Source: CBDCCV01 sp965215025 (GTDB lineage: Bacteria; Bacteroidota; Rhodothermia; Rhodothermales; Salinibacteraceae). Taken from it: 64,000 nt of DNA. The notes under the pieces are model-generated. The model was not told where the DNA came from. It made no database searches and saw only the letters and a program-made list of their open reading frames with translations. Location: NCBI GenBank assembly GCA_965215025.1, contig CBDCCV010000002.1:372001-436000 (forward strand), written 5' to 3'. Positions 24,739 through 33,087 of the stretch are shown here, piece by piece. The position numbers were made by a program, and so were the translations under genes. Each line of letters starts with the position of its first letter. Position 1 is the first letter of the stretch.

Positions 24739-24835
24739 CGCAGTGAAAAAGCAAGCTGAAAGCAGAAGACGATGGGCCGGCGGGTGCTCCGGCACCTTGT
24801 CGGCTAAGCTAACGGCTGCCCGCGCAAACCGCAAT

Positions 24836-24905
24836 CTGAGAAAGGGCGAGTGGGGGAAAGGGCGCGCGCTCCCGTTCACCCATTCTCCCTTTCTCCCATT
24901 CCCAA
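24836..24905. repeat. Purine/pyrimidine inverted repeat upstream of pdhA
   Basis: The left arm AGAAAGGGCGAGTGGGGGAA pairs with the right arm TTCACCCATTCTCCCTTTCT with only a few mismatches, around a short GC loop. It is the clearest imperfect member of the spacer family. It lies between divergent genes in a spacer of about 300 nt that otherwise shows nothing recognisable. Confidence 0.6.
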
Positions 24906-25035
24906 ACGCTTCCTTTCCCAGAAGCCGGGCACAACACGCCGCGTGCCGCATAGGACAACCTACACCCTGGTCTTCGGCGGGCGCCCGCCTTACCCCGCGC
25001 AGCAGAACCTTCACCCTAAGCTGACGACACGCATC

Positions 25036-26487
25036 ATGGCCGATAAGACGACGAGCAAAAAGAAGAAGTCGGAAGAGCAGGAGCAGAACGGCGGCGCCGA
25101 GGAAGCGCAGGCCGACGAGGCGCAGGCTAAAGACAAAGACGCCCCGGCCGAAGACGCGCAAAACGGCAAAGCCCAAGACGCCGCCGACACCGAAGACGCC
25201 GCCGACGAAGCATCCGCCGACGAAGAAGAGGCCGACGCAAAGGCCGAGGCGTCCGACGAGGACGAGGAGGCCAGCCAGGAGGAGCAAGAAGAGCAAGCCG
25301 TCGCCGAGGAAGACGAAGCGGCCGAGGATAAGGTCGAGGACAAGCAAGAGGCGCGCGACGAGGCCGGCGAGCAGGAAGAGGGCGAGCCGCCCCCGCCCGA
25401 GGAGGACGCCCCCGAAGCCAAGCCGATCAACGTGCCGGCGGAGACCATCAGCGCCGACCTCGGCTTCCCCACCTACCCCGCCGACGCCTTCTCGCACGAC
25501 GACCTCGGCTTCTCCGAGGACGACCTCTTGGGCCTCTACCGCAACATGATCTTGCAGCGCCGCTTCGAGGAGCGCTGCCGGCAGATGTACCAGCGCCAGA
25601 AGATCTCAGGCTTCCTCCACCTCTACATCGGGCAGGAGGCCGTCTCGACGGGGTCGGTGCAGGCCATCCGCCTCGGCGAGGACTCCGTGATTACGGCCTA
25701 CCGCGACCACGGCATCGCCCTGGCGATGGGGATGGATCCCAACGTTTTAATGGCCGAGCTTTTCGGGAAGATCGACGGGTGCTCGCGCGGGAAGGGCGGC
25801 TCGATGCACTTCTTCAGCAAGGAGAAAAAGATGTTCGGCGGGCACGCCATCGTGGGCGCGCACATCCCCTTGGCCGCCGGGATCGCCTTCGCCCATCAAT
25901 ACCGCGAGGAGGACAACGTCTGCCTCTGTTTCTTCGGCGATGGGGCCATCAACCAGGGCGCCTTCCACGAGGCGGCCAACCTCGCCGGGCTGTACGACCT
26001 CCCGCTCGTGCTCATCTGCGAGAACAACCAGTACGGCATGGGCACCTCGGTCGAGCGCGCCACCGCCGAGCCGGACCTCTTCAAGCAGGCCGTGGCCTAC
26101 GGCATCCCCGGCGCTTTGGTCAACGGCATGGACGTCTTTAGCGTGACCCAGGCCGTGCGCGACCACGTCGAGATGGCGCGCGAGGGCGAGCCTTCCCTCT
26201 TGGAGATCCGCACGTACCGCTACCAGGGCCACTCGATCTCCGACCCGGCCAAGTACCGCCAAGAGGGCGAGCTGAAAGAGCGCAAAAGCCAGGACCCCAT
26301 CGTCCGCCTCCAGCGCTACCTCACCGAGAACGACCTCTTCTCGGATGACGACCTTGAGGAGATCGACGAGGAAGTGAAGCAGGAAGTCCTCGACGCCATC
26401 AGCTTTGCCGAGGAAAGCGACTTCCCCGCCGAGGAGACGATGTACGAGGACATCTACACGCAGGAGGATTATCCGTTCATCTCCTGA
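25036..26487 (+). CDS. pdhA: Pyruvate dehydrogenase E1 alpha with long acidic N-terminal extension
   Basis: 483 residues. The catalytic part (from about residue 160) has LQRRFEERC, GFLHLYIGQEA, ITAYRDHG, KGGSMHFFSKEKKMFGGHAI, and the thiamine-diphosphate motif GDGAINQGAFHEAA...NN. It decarboxylates pyruvate and acetylates the E2 lipoyl arm. Before it lie about 140 residues of low-complexity Glu/Asp/Ala sequence, preceded by a Lys cluster (TTSKKKKSEEQ), absent from typical E1alpha of about 330-350 residues. ATG at 25036 starts the extension; the reading frame is continuous, so it is probably translated. First gene of an E1alpha-E1beta-E2 set. Confidence 0.93.
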   Translation: MADKTTSKKKKSEEQEQNGGAEEAQADEAQAKDKDAPAEDAQNGKAQDAADTEDAADEASADEEEADAKAEASDEDEEASQEEQEEQAVAEEDEAAEDKVEDKQEARDEAGEQEEGEPPPPEEDAPEAKPINVPAETISADLGFPTYPADAFSHDDLGFSEDDLLGLYRNMILQRRFEERCRQMYQRQKISGFLHLYIGQEAVSTGSVQAIRLGEDSVITAYRDHGIALAMGMDPNVLMAELFGKIDGCSRGKGGSMHFFSKEKKMFGGHAIVGAHIPLAAGIAFAHQYREEDNVCLCFFGDGAINQGAFHEAANLAGLYDLPLVLICENNQYGMGTSVERATAEPDLFKQAVAYGIPGALVNGMDVFSVTQAVRDHVEMAREGEPSLLEIRTYRYQGHSISDPAKYRQEGELKERKSQDPIVRLQRYLTENDLFSDDDLEEIDEEVKQEVLDAISFAEESDFPAEETMYEDIYTQEDYPFIS

Positions 26488-26511
26488 TGAGCGCACTGTC
26501 GGCCGGCAAGA

Positions 26512-26595
26512 ATCCCCCCTTTGAAGGGGGCCAGGGGGATGTAGAAGTGTGGCACCAACCCTGACATTCCCCTCGATCCTCCTTCGGAAGGGGGA
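26512..26595. repeat. Inverted pair of an approximately 31-bp repeat between pdhA and pdhB
   Basis: The unit at 26512-26542, containing CCCCCCTTTGAAGGGGG and AGGGGGATGT, recurs inverted at 26564-26595 as ACATTCCCCTCGATCC with CCTTCGGAAGGGGGA. Each unit is itself palindromic. It interrupts the E1alpha-E1beta spacer. Confidence 0.6.
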
Positions 26596-26667
26596 AGCGT
26601 TGCCTCTGCCGTGACCGCAAAAAAGCTTCTGAACGTTCAGACCTTCAACTGACACCAAAAACAAAAA

Positions 26668-27651
26668 ATGGCCGAACTGCAATTCCGCCAGGCGCTCCGC
26701 CAGGCGATGACCGAGGAGATGGAGCGCGACGAGAACGTCTTCCTCATGGGCGAGGAGGTGGCCGAGTACAACGGCGCCTACAAAGTCAGCGAAGGGATGC
26801 TCGACCAGTTCGGTCCCCGGCGCGTGATCGACACGCCTATCTCCGAGAACGGCTTTGCCGGCCTCGGCGTCGGCGCGGCGATGAGCGGGCTGCGGCCCAT
26901 CATCGAGTTCATGACGTGGAACTTCTCCTTCGTCGCCTTTGACCAGTTGGTAAACAACGCCGCGAAGGTGCGCTACATGAGTGGCGGGCAGTTCAAGTTT
27001 CCCATCGTCTTTCGCGGCGGGAACGGGGCCGCCGGGCAACTGGCCGCCACGCACTCGTCCTCGGTGGAGAGCTTTTACGCCAACGTCCCCGGCCTCAAGA
27101 TCATCGCCCCCTCGAACCCGGACGACGCCAAAGGGCTGCTCAAGAGCGCCATCCGCGACGACGACCCCGTCCTCTTTTTGGAGAGCGAGCAGATGTTCGG
27201 CCTCAAGGGCGAGGTCTCCGAGGAAGAGGACTACACGCTCCCCATCGGCCAGGCGCGCATCGCCCGCGAGGGGGACGACGTGACGCTCATCGGCTACTCG
27301 AAGATGTACCACATCGCCATGCAGGCCGCCGAGCAATTGGCCGAGGACGGCTACGAGGCCGAGGTCATCGACCCGCGCACGCTGCGCCCGCTCGACACCG
27401 AGGCCATCTTAAAAAGCATCAAGAAGACGAACCGCTGCGTGGTCATCGACGAGTCGAACCCGTACGGAAGCGTCGCCACCGAGATCGCCTACCGCATCCA
27501 GGACGAGGCGTTCGACTACCTCGACGCGCCGGTGGTGCGCGTCACGGCGCCGGATGTGCCCGCGCCCTACGCCCCGAACCTCATCAAAGCCTACATGCCC
27601 TCGGCCGAAAAAGCCGTGGCCGCCTGCAAGCGCGTGCTCTACGTGGAGTGA
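26668..27651 (+). CDS. pdhB: Pyruvate dehydrogenase E1 beta
   Basis: 327 residues. Transketolase-like pyrimidine and C-terminal domains: EEMERDENVFLMGEEVAEYNG, RVIDTPISENGFAGLGVGAA, FMTWNFSFVAFDQLVNNAAK, MSGGQFKFPIVFRG, then EVIDPRTLRPLDTEAI and VDESNPYGSVATEIAY-type sequence. It forms the alpha2beta2 E1 heterotetramer with the preceding gene. ATG at 26668; an AT-rich leader (ACACCAAAAACAAAAA) immediately precedes it in place of a strong Shine-Dalgarno. Confidence 0.96.
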   Translation: MAELQFRQALRQAMTEEMERDENVFLMGEEVAEYNGAYKVSEGMLDQFGPRRVIDTPISENGFAGLGVGAAMSGLRPIIEFMTWNFSFVAFDQLVNNAAKVRYMSGGQFKFPIVFRGGNGAAGQLAATHSSSVESFYANVPGLKIIAPSNPDDAKGLLKSAIRDDDPVLFLESEQMFGLKGEVSEEEDYTLPIGQARIAREGDDVTLIGYSKMYHIAMQAAEQLAEDGYEAEVIDPRTLRPLDTEAILKSIKKTNRCVVIDESNPYGSVATEIAYRIQDEAFDYLDAPVVRVTAPDVPAPYAPNLIKAYMPSAEKAVAACKRVLYVE

Positions 27652-27668
27652 GCGGCGCCCTTCACTGC

Positions 27669-27798
27669 GTCATCTTGAACGCGGAAGGATCTCCGTGCTC
27701 AGAGGAATATTGCAACGTGGGAGATCCCCCGCATCGAGTGCGGGACAAGCTTTCGCGTTGTACCCCAAGGGCACTTCCTGCGGGGCGCTCAGGATGAC
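27669..27798. repeat. 130-bp element with 14-bp terminal inverted repeats
   Basis: Bounded by GTCATCTTGAACGC (27669-27682) and GCGCTCAGGATGAC (27785-27798), which are inverse complements at 12 of 14 positions. Inside are GGAAGGATCTCC and GGGAGATCCCCC, also mutually inverted. It resembles the widespread GTCATCCTGAGCG-type intergenic repeats. It lies between pdhB and the E2 gene. Confidence 0.65.
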
Positions 27799-27829
27799 AT
27801 TCTCAAACCAGAAATCTAAAGATCGAACG

Positions 27830-29314
27830 ATGGCCATTGCAGTAGAAATGCCGAAGCTGAGCGACACCATGGAAGAAGGGGTCGTCTCGGCGTGGATGGC
27901 GGACGAGGGCGACCAAGTCTCCTCCGGCGACGTGATCGCGCAGGTCGAGACCGATAAGGCCACGATGGACCTCGAGGTCTTCGACGACGGCGTCTTGCTC
28001 AAGAAAGTCGTCGAAGAGGGCGAGAGCGTCCCCTTAGGCAAGCTCATCGCCGTCCTGGGCGAAGAGGGCGAAGACATCTCCGACCTTTTGGCCGAGCACG
28101 GCGAAGAAGCCGCCGGCGGCGACGGCGCCGAGGCGAAAGAAGCCGACGCCGATGAAGATGAAGACGCCGAAGTCAAAGACGCCGACCGCGAGGCCGAGGA
28201 CGAAGCCGCCTCGAAAGAAGAGCGCGGCAAAGAGCAGGCGGAAGAGGATGAGGAAGCCGAACAAGAAGCACAGCCTGCCGCATCAGAGGAAAAAGAAAAA
28301 ACCGAGGCGCCTTCGGGCGACGGCGCCGCGCAGGAAGCCGAGCAGCCCGCCGAGGCGCAGCGCAGCAGCAGCGAGAATGGCCGCGTCAAGGCCTCGCCCT
28401 TGGCGCGCAAGCTCGCCGGCGAGCACGGCATCGAGCTGTCGTCGGTCGAGGGGACGGGGCCGCAGGGGCGCATCGTCAAGCGCGACATCGAGGCGCGCCT
28501 CGAAGAAGGCGAGGCCGCGCCCGCCGAGGAAGCGCCGGAGAAAGAAAAAGCGCCGGCGGGCGGCGACGGGCGCGCGTACCAGACGCCCGCCGAGGTCAGC
28601 CCGCAGGAGGCGGGCGCACTCTACGAGTCCGAAAAGATCTCGCAGATGCGCAAGACCATCGCGCGGCGCCTGGCCGAGAGCAAGTACACGGCCCCGCACT
28701 TCTACCTCACGGTGGACATCGACACGGCGGCGGTGGAGGCCTTCCGCGAGGACCTCAACGCGCTGGCCGAAAGCCAAGAGCGCGGGCGCATCTCGCTCAA
28801 CGACTTCATCACCAAGGCGTGCGCGGTGGCCCTGCGGCAGCACCCGGAGGTCAACGCCTCCTATCTCGAAAAAGAAGGCGAGATCCGCCACTACAACGCC
28901 GTGCACGTGGCCGTGGCCGTCGCCATCGACGAGGGGCTGCTCACGCCCGTCATCCGCAACGCGGACCAGAAAGGCCTGGCGCAGATCGCCGAGGAGACGA
29001 AGGAGTTGGCCGGGAAGGCGCGCGAGCGCAAGCTCCAGCCCGAGGAGTTCGAGGGATCGACGTTCACGACGAGCAACCTCGGCATGTTCGGCATCGAGGA
29101 GTTCACGGCCATCATCAACCCGCCGAACGCCTGCATCCTGGCCATCGGCACGATCCGCGACGAGCCGGTCGTCTCTGGCGGCGAGGTGGTGCCAGGGCGG
29201 CGCATGAAGGTGACGCTCTCGTGCGACCACCGCGTCGTGGACGGCGCCAAAGGCGCTGACTTCCTGGCCACGCTCAAGGGTCTCTTGGAAGAACCGCTCG
29301 GTTTGCTTCTGTGA
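27830..29314 (+). CDS. pdhC: Pyruvate dehydrogenase E2 (dihydrolipoamide acetyltransferase)
   Basis: 494 residues. One lipoyl domain (1-80) with lipoyl-lysine motif VETDKATMDLEV. A Glu/Asp/Ala-rich linker of about 100 residues follows, then a peripheral-subunit-binding domain (KASPLARKLAGEHGIELSSV, GPQGRIVKRDIE). The CoA-acetyltransferase domain ends with the catalytic SCDHRVVDGAKGADFL. ATG at 27830 is the first Met before MPKLSDTMEEGVVSAW. The acidic linker matches in composition the extension on E1alpha. No E3 (lpd) gene follows. Confidence 0.95.
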   Translation: MAIAVEMPKLSDTMEEGVVSAWMADEGDQVSSGDVIAQVETDKATMDLEVFDDGVLLKKVVEEGESVPLGKLIAVLGEEGEDISDLLAEHGEEAAGGDGAEAKEADADEDEDAEVKDADREAEDEAASKEERGKEQAEEDEEAEQEAQPAASEEKEKTEAPSGDGAAQEAEQPAEAQRSSSENGRVKASPLARKLAGEHGIELSSVEGTGPQGRIVKRDIEARLEEGEAAPAEEAPEKEKAPAGGDGRAYQTPAEVSPQEAGALYESEKISQMRKTIARRLAESKYTAPHFYLTVDIDTAAVEAFREDLNALAESQERGRISLNDFITKACAVALRQHPEVNASYLEKEGEIRHYNAVHVAVAVAIDEGLLTPVIRNADQKGLAQIAEETKELAGKARERKLQPEEFEGSTFTTSNLGMFGIEEFTAIINPPNACILAIGTIRDEPVVSGGEVVPGRRMKVTLSCDHRVVDGAKGADFLATLKGLLEEPLGLLL

Positions 29315-29315
29315 G

Positions 29316-29403
29316 GCGAGTAGCGAGCGGCGAGTAGCGAATGGGGCCGCGTGCTTCAGCGTCTCGCTTGCTCTATTCGCCACTCACCATTCACCATTCG
29401 CTA
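29316..29403. repeat. Inverted arrays of degenerate heptamers
   Basis: The left array (29316-29343) is four consecutive heptamers GCGAGTA, GCGAGCG, GCGAGTA, GCGAATG. The right array (29362-29403) is the inverse, reading on the minus strand as TAGCGAA, TGGTGAA, TGGTGAG, TGGCGAA and two more degenerate units. Together they make a hairpin-capable spacer between the E2 and metallophosphoesterase genes. Confidence 0.6.
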
Positions 29404-29406
29404 AAG

Positions 29407-30222
29407 ATGACGATTGCGCACCTGTCGGACCTGCACTTCGGACGCATCGCGCACGACGAGATCGTAAGCACGCTCGTGGGCGAGATCAACGCCGAGGCGG
29501 TGGACCTCGTGGCCGTGAGCGGCGACCTGACGCAGCGCGCGCGCCGGCACGAGTACGAGGACGCCGCCGAGATGATCGAGGCCTTCGCCGCGCCCACCAT
29601 CGTCGTGCCCGGCAACCACGACGTGTACCCATGGTGGCGCCCGTTCGCGCGCGTGTTCAACCCGCATGACCGCTACCGCCGCTACATCTCGAACGACCTC
29701 ACGCCGATCTACGAGCGCGACGGCCTGGCGGCGCTCGGCATCAACTCGGCCTTTGGGCGCACGGTCAAGGGGGGGAAGGTGGCGAAAGACGACCTTGACG
29801 TGATCCGCTCGTTTTTCGGGGCGCGGCCGGCGTCGGCGTTCAAGGTGCTCGTCATCCACCACCACCTGACCAAGATCCAAGCGCTCGGCCCGCACGACGT
29901 GGCGCGGCGTGCCAAGAAGGCGCTCGAGGTGGCCTCCGAGGTGGGCGTGGACCTCATCCTGTGCGGGCACCTGCACATCTCGCATATCGAGCCTTTGGAG
30001 ATCGTCCCCGACGAGCACCGCGTCGTCATCGTCTCCGCCGGCACGGCCACGTCGAGCCGGGGCCGCCGCTCGAACCGCCGCACGAATTTTTACAACCTCA
30101 TCCGCGTGGCCGAAGATCACTTTTCCATCGAGGAGCGCCGCTACGTCCCCGAGGCCGGCCGCTTTCTTACGGATGCCACCACGCGCTTCGAGCGCCTCGA
30201 CGTGCTGCGCCGGGCGTCGTGA
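29407..30222 (+). CDS. Calcineurin-like metallophosphoesterase
   Basis: 271 residues with all five metal-binding motifs: LSDLHFG (DxH), VSGDLT (GD), VPGNHDVYPWW (GNHD), VIHHHLTK (H) and LILCGHLHISH (GHxH). This layout is that of CpdA/Icc-like cyclic nucleotide phosphodiesterases and other class III phosphoesterases; the substrate cannot be read from sequence. No signal peptide, so cytoplasmic. ATG at 29407 directly begins the first conserved strand. Followed 21 nt later by the monooxygenase. Confidence 0.9.
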   Translation: MTIAHLSDLHFGRIAHDEIVSTLVGEINAEAVDLVAVSGDLTQRARRHEYEDAAEMIEAFAAPTIVVPGNHDVYPWWRPFARVFNPHDRYRRYISNDLTPIYERDGLAALGINSAFGRTVKGGKVAKDDLDVIRSFFGARPASAFKVLVIHHHLTKIQALGPHDVARRAKKALEVASEVGVDLILCGHLHISHIEPLEIVPDEHRVVIVSAGTATSSRGRRSNRRTNFYNLIRVAEDHFSIEERRYVPEAGRFLTDATTRFERLDVLRRAS

Positions 30223-30243
30223 TCAAGCTGCAAACTGCGAGCG

Positions 30244-31770
30244 ATGGAAGCCCGTTCGATCAGCAAGACTCATTTCCGCGTCGCCATCGTCGGGTCCGGC
30301 TTCGGGGGGCTGGGGGCAGCCATCCGGCTGAAGCGGGAGGGCGCCGGGGACTTCGTGGTCTTCGAGCGCGCGGCGGAAGTAGGCGGCGTCTGGCGCGACA
30401 ACCGCTACCCCGGCGCTGCGTGCGATGTGGAGTCGCGGCTGTACTCGTTCTCGTTCGCGCCGAACCCGGACTGGAGCCGCCGTTTTGCTGGACAGCCGGA
30501 GATCTTAGCCTACCTCCGCCGCTGCGCCGACCGCTTTGGCCTGCGCCCGCACCTCCGCCTCGGCCATGACGTGCACGAGGCGGCGTGGGACGACGAGACT
30601 GCCCGCTGGCGCATCGAGACCTCGCAGGGCACGTACACGGCCGACGTCTTCGTAGCCGCGCCGGGCGGCCTGGCCGAGCCGTTCGTACCCGACCTCCCCG
30701 GCCGCCACCGCTTCCAGGGCGCCGCGTTCCACTCCTCGCGCTGGGACCCCGCCGTGGAGATCGAAGGGCAGCGCGTGGCCGTGATCGGCACGGGCGCCTC
30801 GGCGATCCAGATCGTGCCGGCGATCCAGCCCGTCGCGGATGCCGTCACCGTGTTTCAGCGGACGCCGCCGTGGATCATCCCGCGCGACGACCGTGCGCTG
30901 AGCGAGCGCTTCCGCCACCTGCTCAAGCGGTGGCCTGTGCTCCAGCGTGCGTTGCGCACGGCGCTCTACTGCCGGCACGAGGCGTTCGGTCTCGCCTTCC
31001 GCCATCCGCCGCTGGCGCGCCTGGCGCAGCGCTTCATCGCTCAGCGCCACCTGGAGCGGCAGGTGGCCGACCCCGTCCTCCGCAAGAAGCTCACGCCCGG
31101 CTACCTCCTCGGCTGCAAGCGCATCCTCCTCTCCGACGACTACTACCCCGCGCTCCAAAAGCCAAACGTCGCGCTTGTGGACGGCGGCGCCAAGGCGCTC
31201 CGCCCGCACGGCGTCGTCGGCGCCGACGGCACGGAGCACGCCGCCGACGTGGTCGTGTACGCGACAGGCTTTCGCGTGACGGACTTTCCCTTTGCCGAGC
31301 GCATCCGAGGCCGCAGCGGAAAGGCGCTGGCCGAGGCGTGGCGCCCTTCGATGAAGGCGCATCTCGGTACGACGGTCGTGGGCTTCCCAAACCTCTTCGT
31401 CTTGCAAGGGCCGAACACGGGCCTCGGGCACAACTCGGTCGTCTTGATGATCGAGGCGCAGGTCGAGCACATCATCGGCGCGCTGCGGTACATGGCGAGA
31501 AACGATGTGGCGGTCGTGGAGCCGCGCCCGGAGGCGCAGGCCGGCTTCGTCGAAGAAGTAGAGCGGCGGATGGAGGGGACGGTCTGGACGGCGGGCGGGT
31601 GCCGGAGCTGGTACCTCGACGCGACGGGCCGCAACGCGACGCTTTGGCCCGGCTCGGTCGGCGCGTTCCGCCGGCGTGTCGAGCCGTTCCGCGCGGAGGA
31701 GTACCACCTGCGCCGGAGCGATCCGGCTGCGCATCCGCCGCCGGACGTGGCGGTTTCTGCTTATGCCTGA
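30244..31770 (+). CDS. Flavin-containing monooxygenase, Baeyer-Villiger type
   Basis: 508 residues. FAD-binding GSGFGGLGAAI, the NADPH Rossmann motif VIGTGASAIQI, and the intervening fingerprint FQGAAFHSSRWD, which fits F-x-G-x3-H-x3-W of class B monooxygenases with Asp where Baeyer-Villiger enzymes have Pro. ATGF motif (YATGFRV) and LGHNSVVLMIE near the C-terminus are typical of this group. It would insert oxygen into a ketone or oxidise a soft nucleophile using NADPH and O2; substrate unknown. Possibly co-transcribed with the phosphoesterase. Confidence 0.88.
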   Translation: MEARSISKTHFRVAIVGSGFGGLGAAIRLKREGAGDFVVFERAAEVGGVWRDNRYPGAACDVESRLYSFSFAPNPDWSRRFAGQPEILAYLRRCADRFGLRPHLRLGHDVHEAAWDDETARWRIETSQGTYTADVFVAAPGGLAEPFVPDLPGRHRFQGAAFHSSRWDPAVEIEGQRVAVIGTGASAIQIVPAIQPVADAVTVFQRTPPWIIPRDDRALSERFRHLLKRWPVLQRALRTALYCRHEAFGLAFRHPPLARLAQRFIAQRHLERQVADPVLRKKLTPGYLLGCKRILLSDDYYPALQKPNVALVDGGAKALRPHGVVGADGTEHAADVVVYATGFRVTDFPFAERIRGRSGKALAEAWRPSMKAHLGTTVVGFPNLFVLQGPNTGLGHNSVVLMIEAQVEHIIGALRYMARNDVAVVEPRPEAQAGFVEEVERRMEGTVWTAGGCRSWYLDATGRNATLWPGSVGAFRRRVEPFRAEEYHLRRSDPAAHPPPDVAVSAYA

Positions 31771-31959
31771 CGTGCCGCCGCGCCCAGACCGCCTGCGTGG
31801 CGCGGTGGTTTGCGCGCGCTTCCGCCGGGAGATCCTTAACGCCCTTCCCGAAGCGGTTCGGAGAGGCCTCGCCTGCAAAGCGGCGTCCTTATGCCGACCT
31901 GGCCGGGAAGGGCAGTAGTGCGCGGCAGGACGCAGAAGAGCCGTCGGTCCGCAGAAGGG

Positions 31960-33042
31960 CTATCGGTCCAGGGTCTCATCCAGCGAGACGCCGACGAGCT
32001 GGAACGGCAGGTCTGGCGGCGTGCCCAGCGCGCCATTCTCGTCGTCGATGAGGTGGTCGAGCTGGCTGTTGACCGTCCAGAGCCGGCCGTCGCGCACGGC
32101 CGAGGCCGTCGGGCGGTTGTACGCGGCGTCGAAGCGGGGGCGGCCCACCAGCTCTGCGGAGGCGAAGTCGTCAGAGAAGGCGGCCGTCATGATGGCGGGG
32201 GCCGTGCCCGTCGGCGTCACGTTCACCATCACGAGCAAGGCGTCTTCAGGAGGAACGGCATCGAGGAAGATCATGCCGTCCGAGCCGCCGAAGCCGCTGA
32301 GGGTTTCTGTGGCGCCGGATAATGCGACCTCGGCGACGGCCCGCGAGGCTACGCCGATGCGCACGAGCCGCCCGCCGCCGGGGTCGATCCGGTCCATCAC
32401 CGAGGCGATGAGGTGGCGGCTGTCGGGCGTGAGGGCCAGGCCGTTGAGGCCGAAAGGGCGCTCCGGGTCCGGGTTCGCCAGCGCCGCGTCTTCAACGAAG
32501 ACCTCTACGGTATCGAGCGCCGGCCCGGCCGTCCAGATCACGGGCGCGGCCGTGTCGGTGACGTAGACGCGGCCCTGGGCGTCGAGGGCGATCTCGTTGA
32601 AGAAGTGCGGCCGGCCGTCGTCGGCGTGCGCGAGCGTGGCGAGGAGGGCGCCGCTTTCCACGTCGAAGACCTTGAGCGTGCTCGAGAACGTCTCGAAGCT
32701 GAAATTGGCGACCCAGAGCCGCCCGCGTGCCTCGTCGAGCGCCATCCCCACGGCGCTGCTGAGGCCGTCCTCGCCGGGCGTTTTGAAATAGCGAGCCTGG
32801 AAGCTGCCCCGCGTGCCTTCGCTCACGCGGACGACGGAGCCGTTCCCGAAGCCGGAGACGTAGAGATCCCCGTTCGTAGCGGCGAGGATGCCTTCGGGGA
32901 AGAGGCTGTCGCCCGGCAGGTCTACGAAAGCGGGCGCTTGGGCGGGCGGGCCGCCGCCACCGGGGAAGAGGTCGCTGCAGCCGGCGAGGAGGAGCAAGAA
33001 GACGCAGAGCGGGACGAGGAGGGCTGACGTTTTCGTTTTCAT
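31960..33042 (-). CDS. SMP-30/NHL-like beta-propeller lipoprotein
   Basis: 360 residues with lipobox LLLLAGCSD, so an exported lipoprotein. The body shows propeller-type repeats: FPEGILAATNGDLYVSGFGN, AVGMALDEARGRLWVANF, HFFNEIALDAQGRVYVTDTA, GLNGLALTPDSRHLIASV. Similar folds occur in gluconolactonase/strictosidine synthase-like proteins, but metal-site residues cannot be assigned confidently. Ends in an Asp/Leu-rich tail. It follows the winged-helix regulator gene by 45 nt. Confidence 0.8.
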   Translation of the reverse strand: MKTKTSALLVPLCVFLLLLAGCSDLFPGGGGPPAQAPAFVDLPGDSLFPEGILAATNGDLYVSGFGNGSVVRVSEGTRGSFQARYFKTPGEDGLSSAVGMALDEARGRLWVANFSFETFSSTLKVFDVESGALLATLAHADDGRPHFFNEIALDAQGRVYVTDTAAPVIWTAGPALDTVEVFVEDAALANPDPERPFGLNGLALTPDSRHLIASVMDRIDPGGGRLVRIGVASRAVAEVALSGATETLSGFGGSDGMIFLDAVPPEDALLVMVNVTPTGTAPAIMTAAFSDDFASAELVGRPRFDAAYNRPTASAVRDGRLWTVNSQLDHLIDDENGALGTPPDLPFQLVGVSLDETLDR

Positions 33043-33087
33043 AAGAGCACCTTCGTAGAAGAGAGGTTGGCGCGGGCAGCGGGCTGA

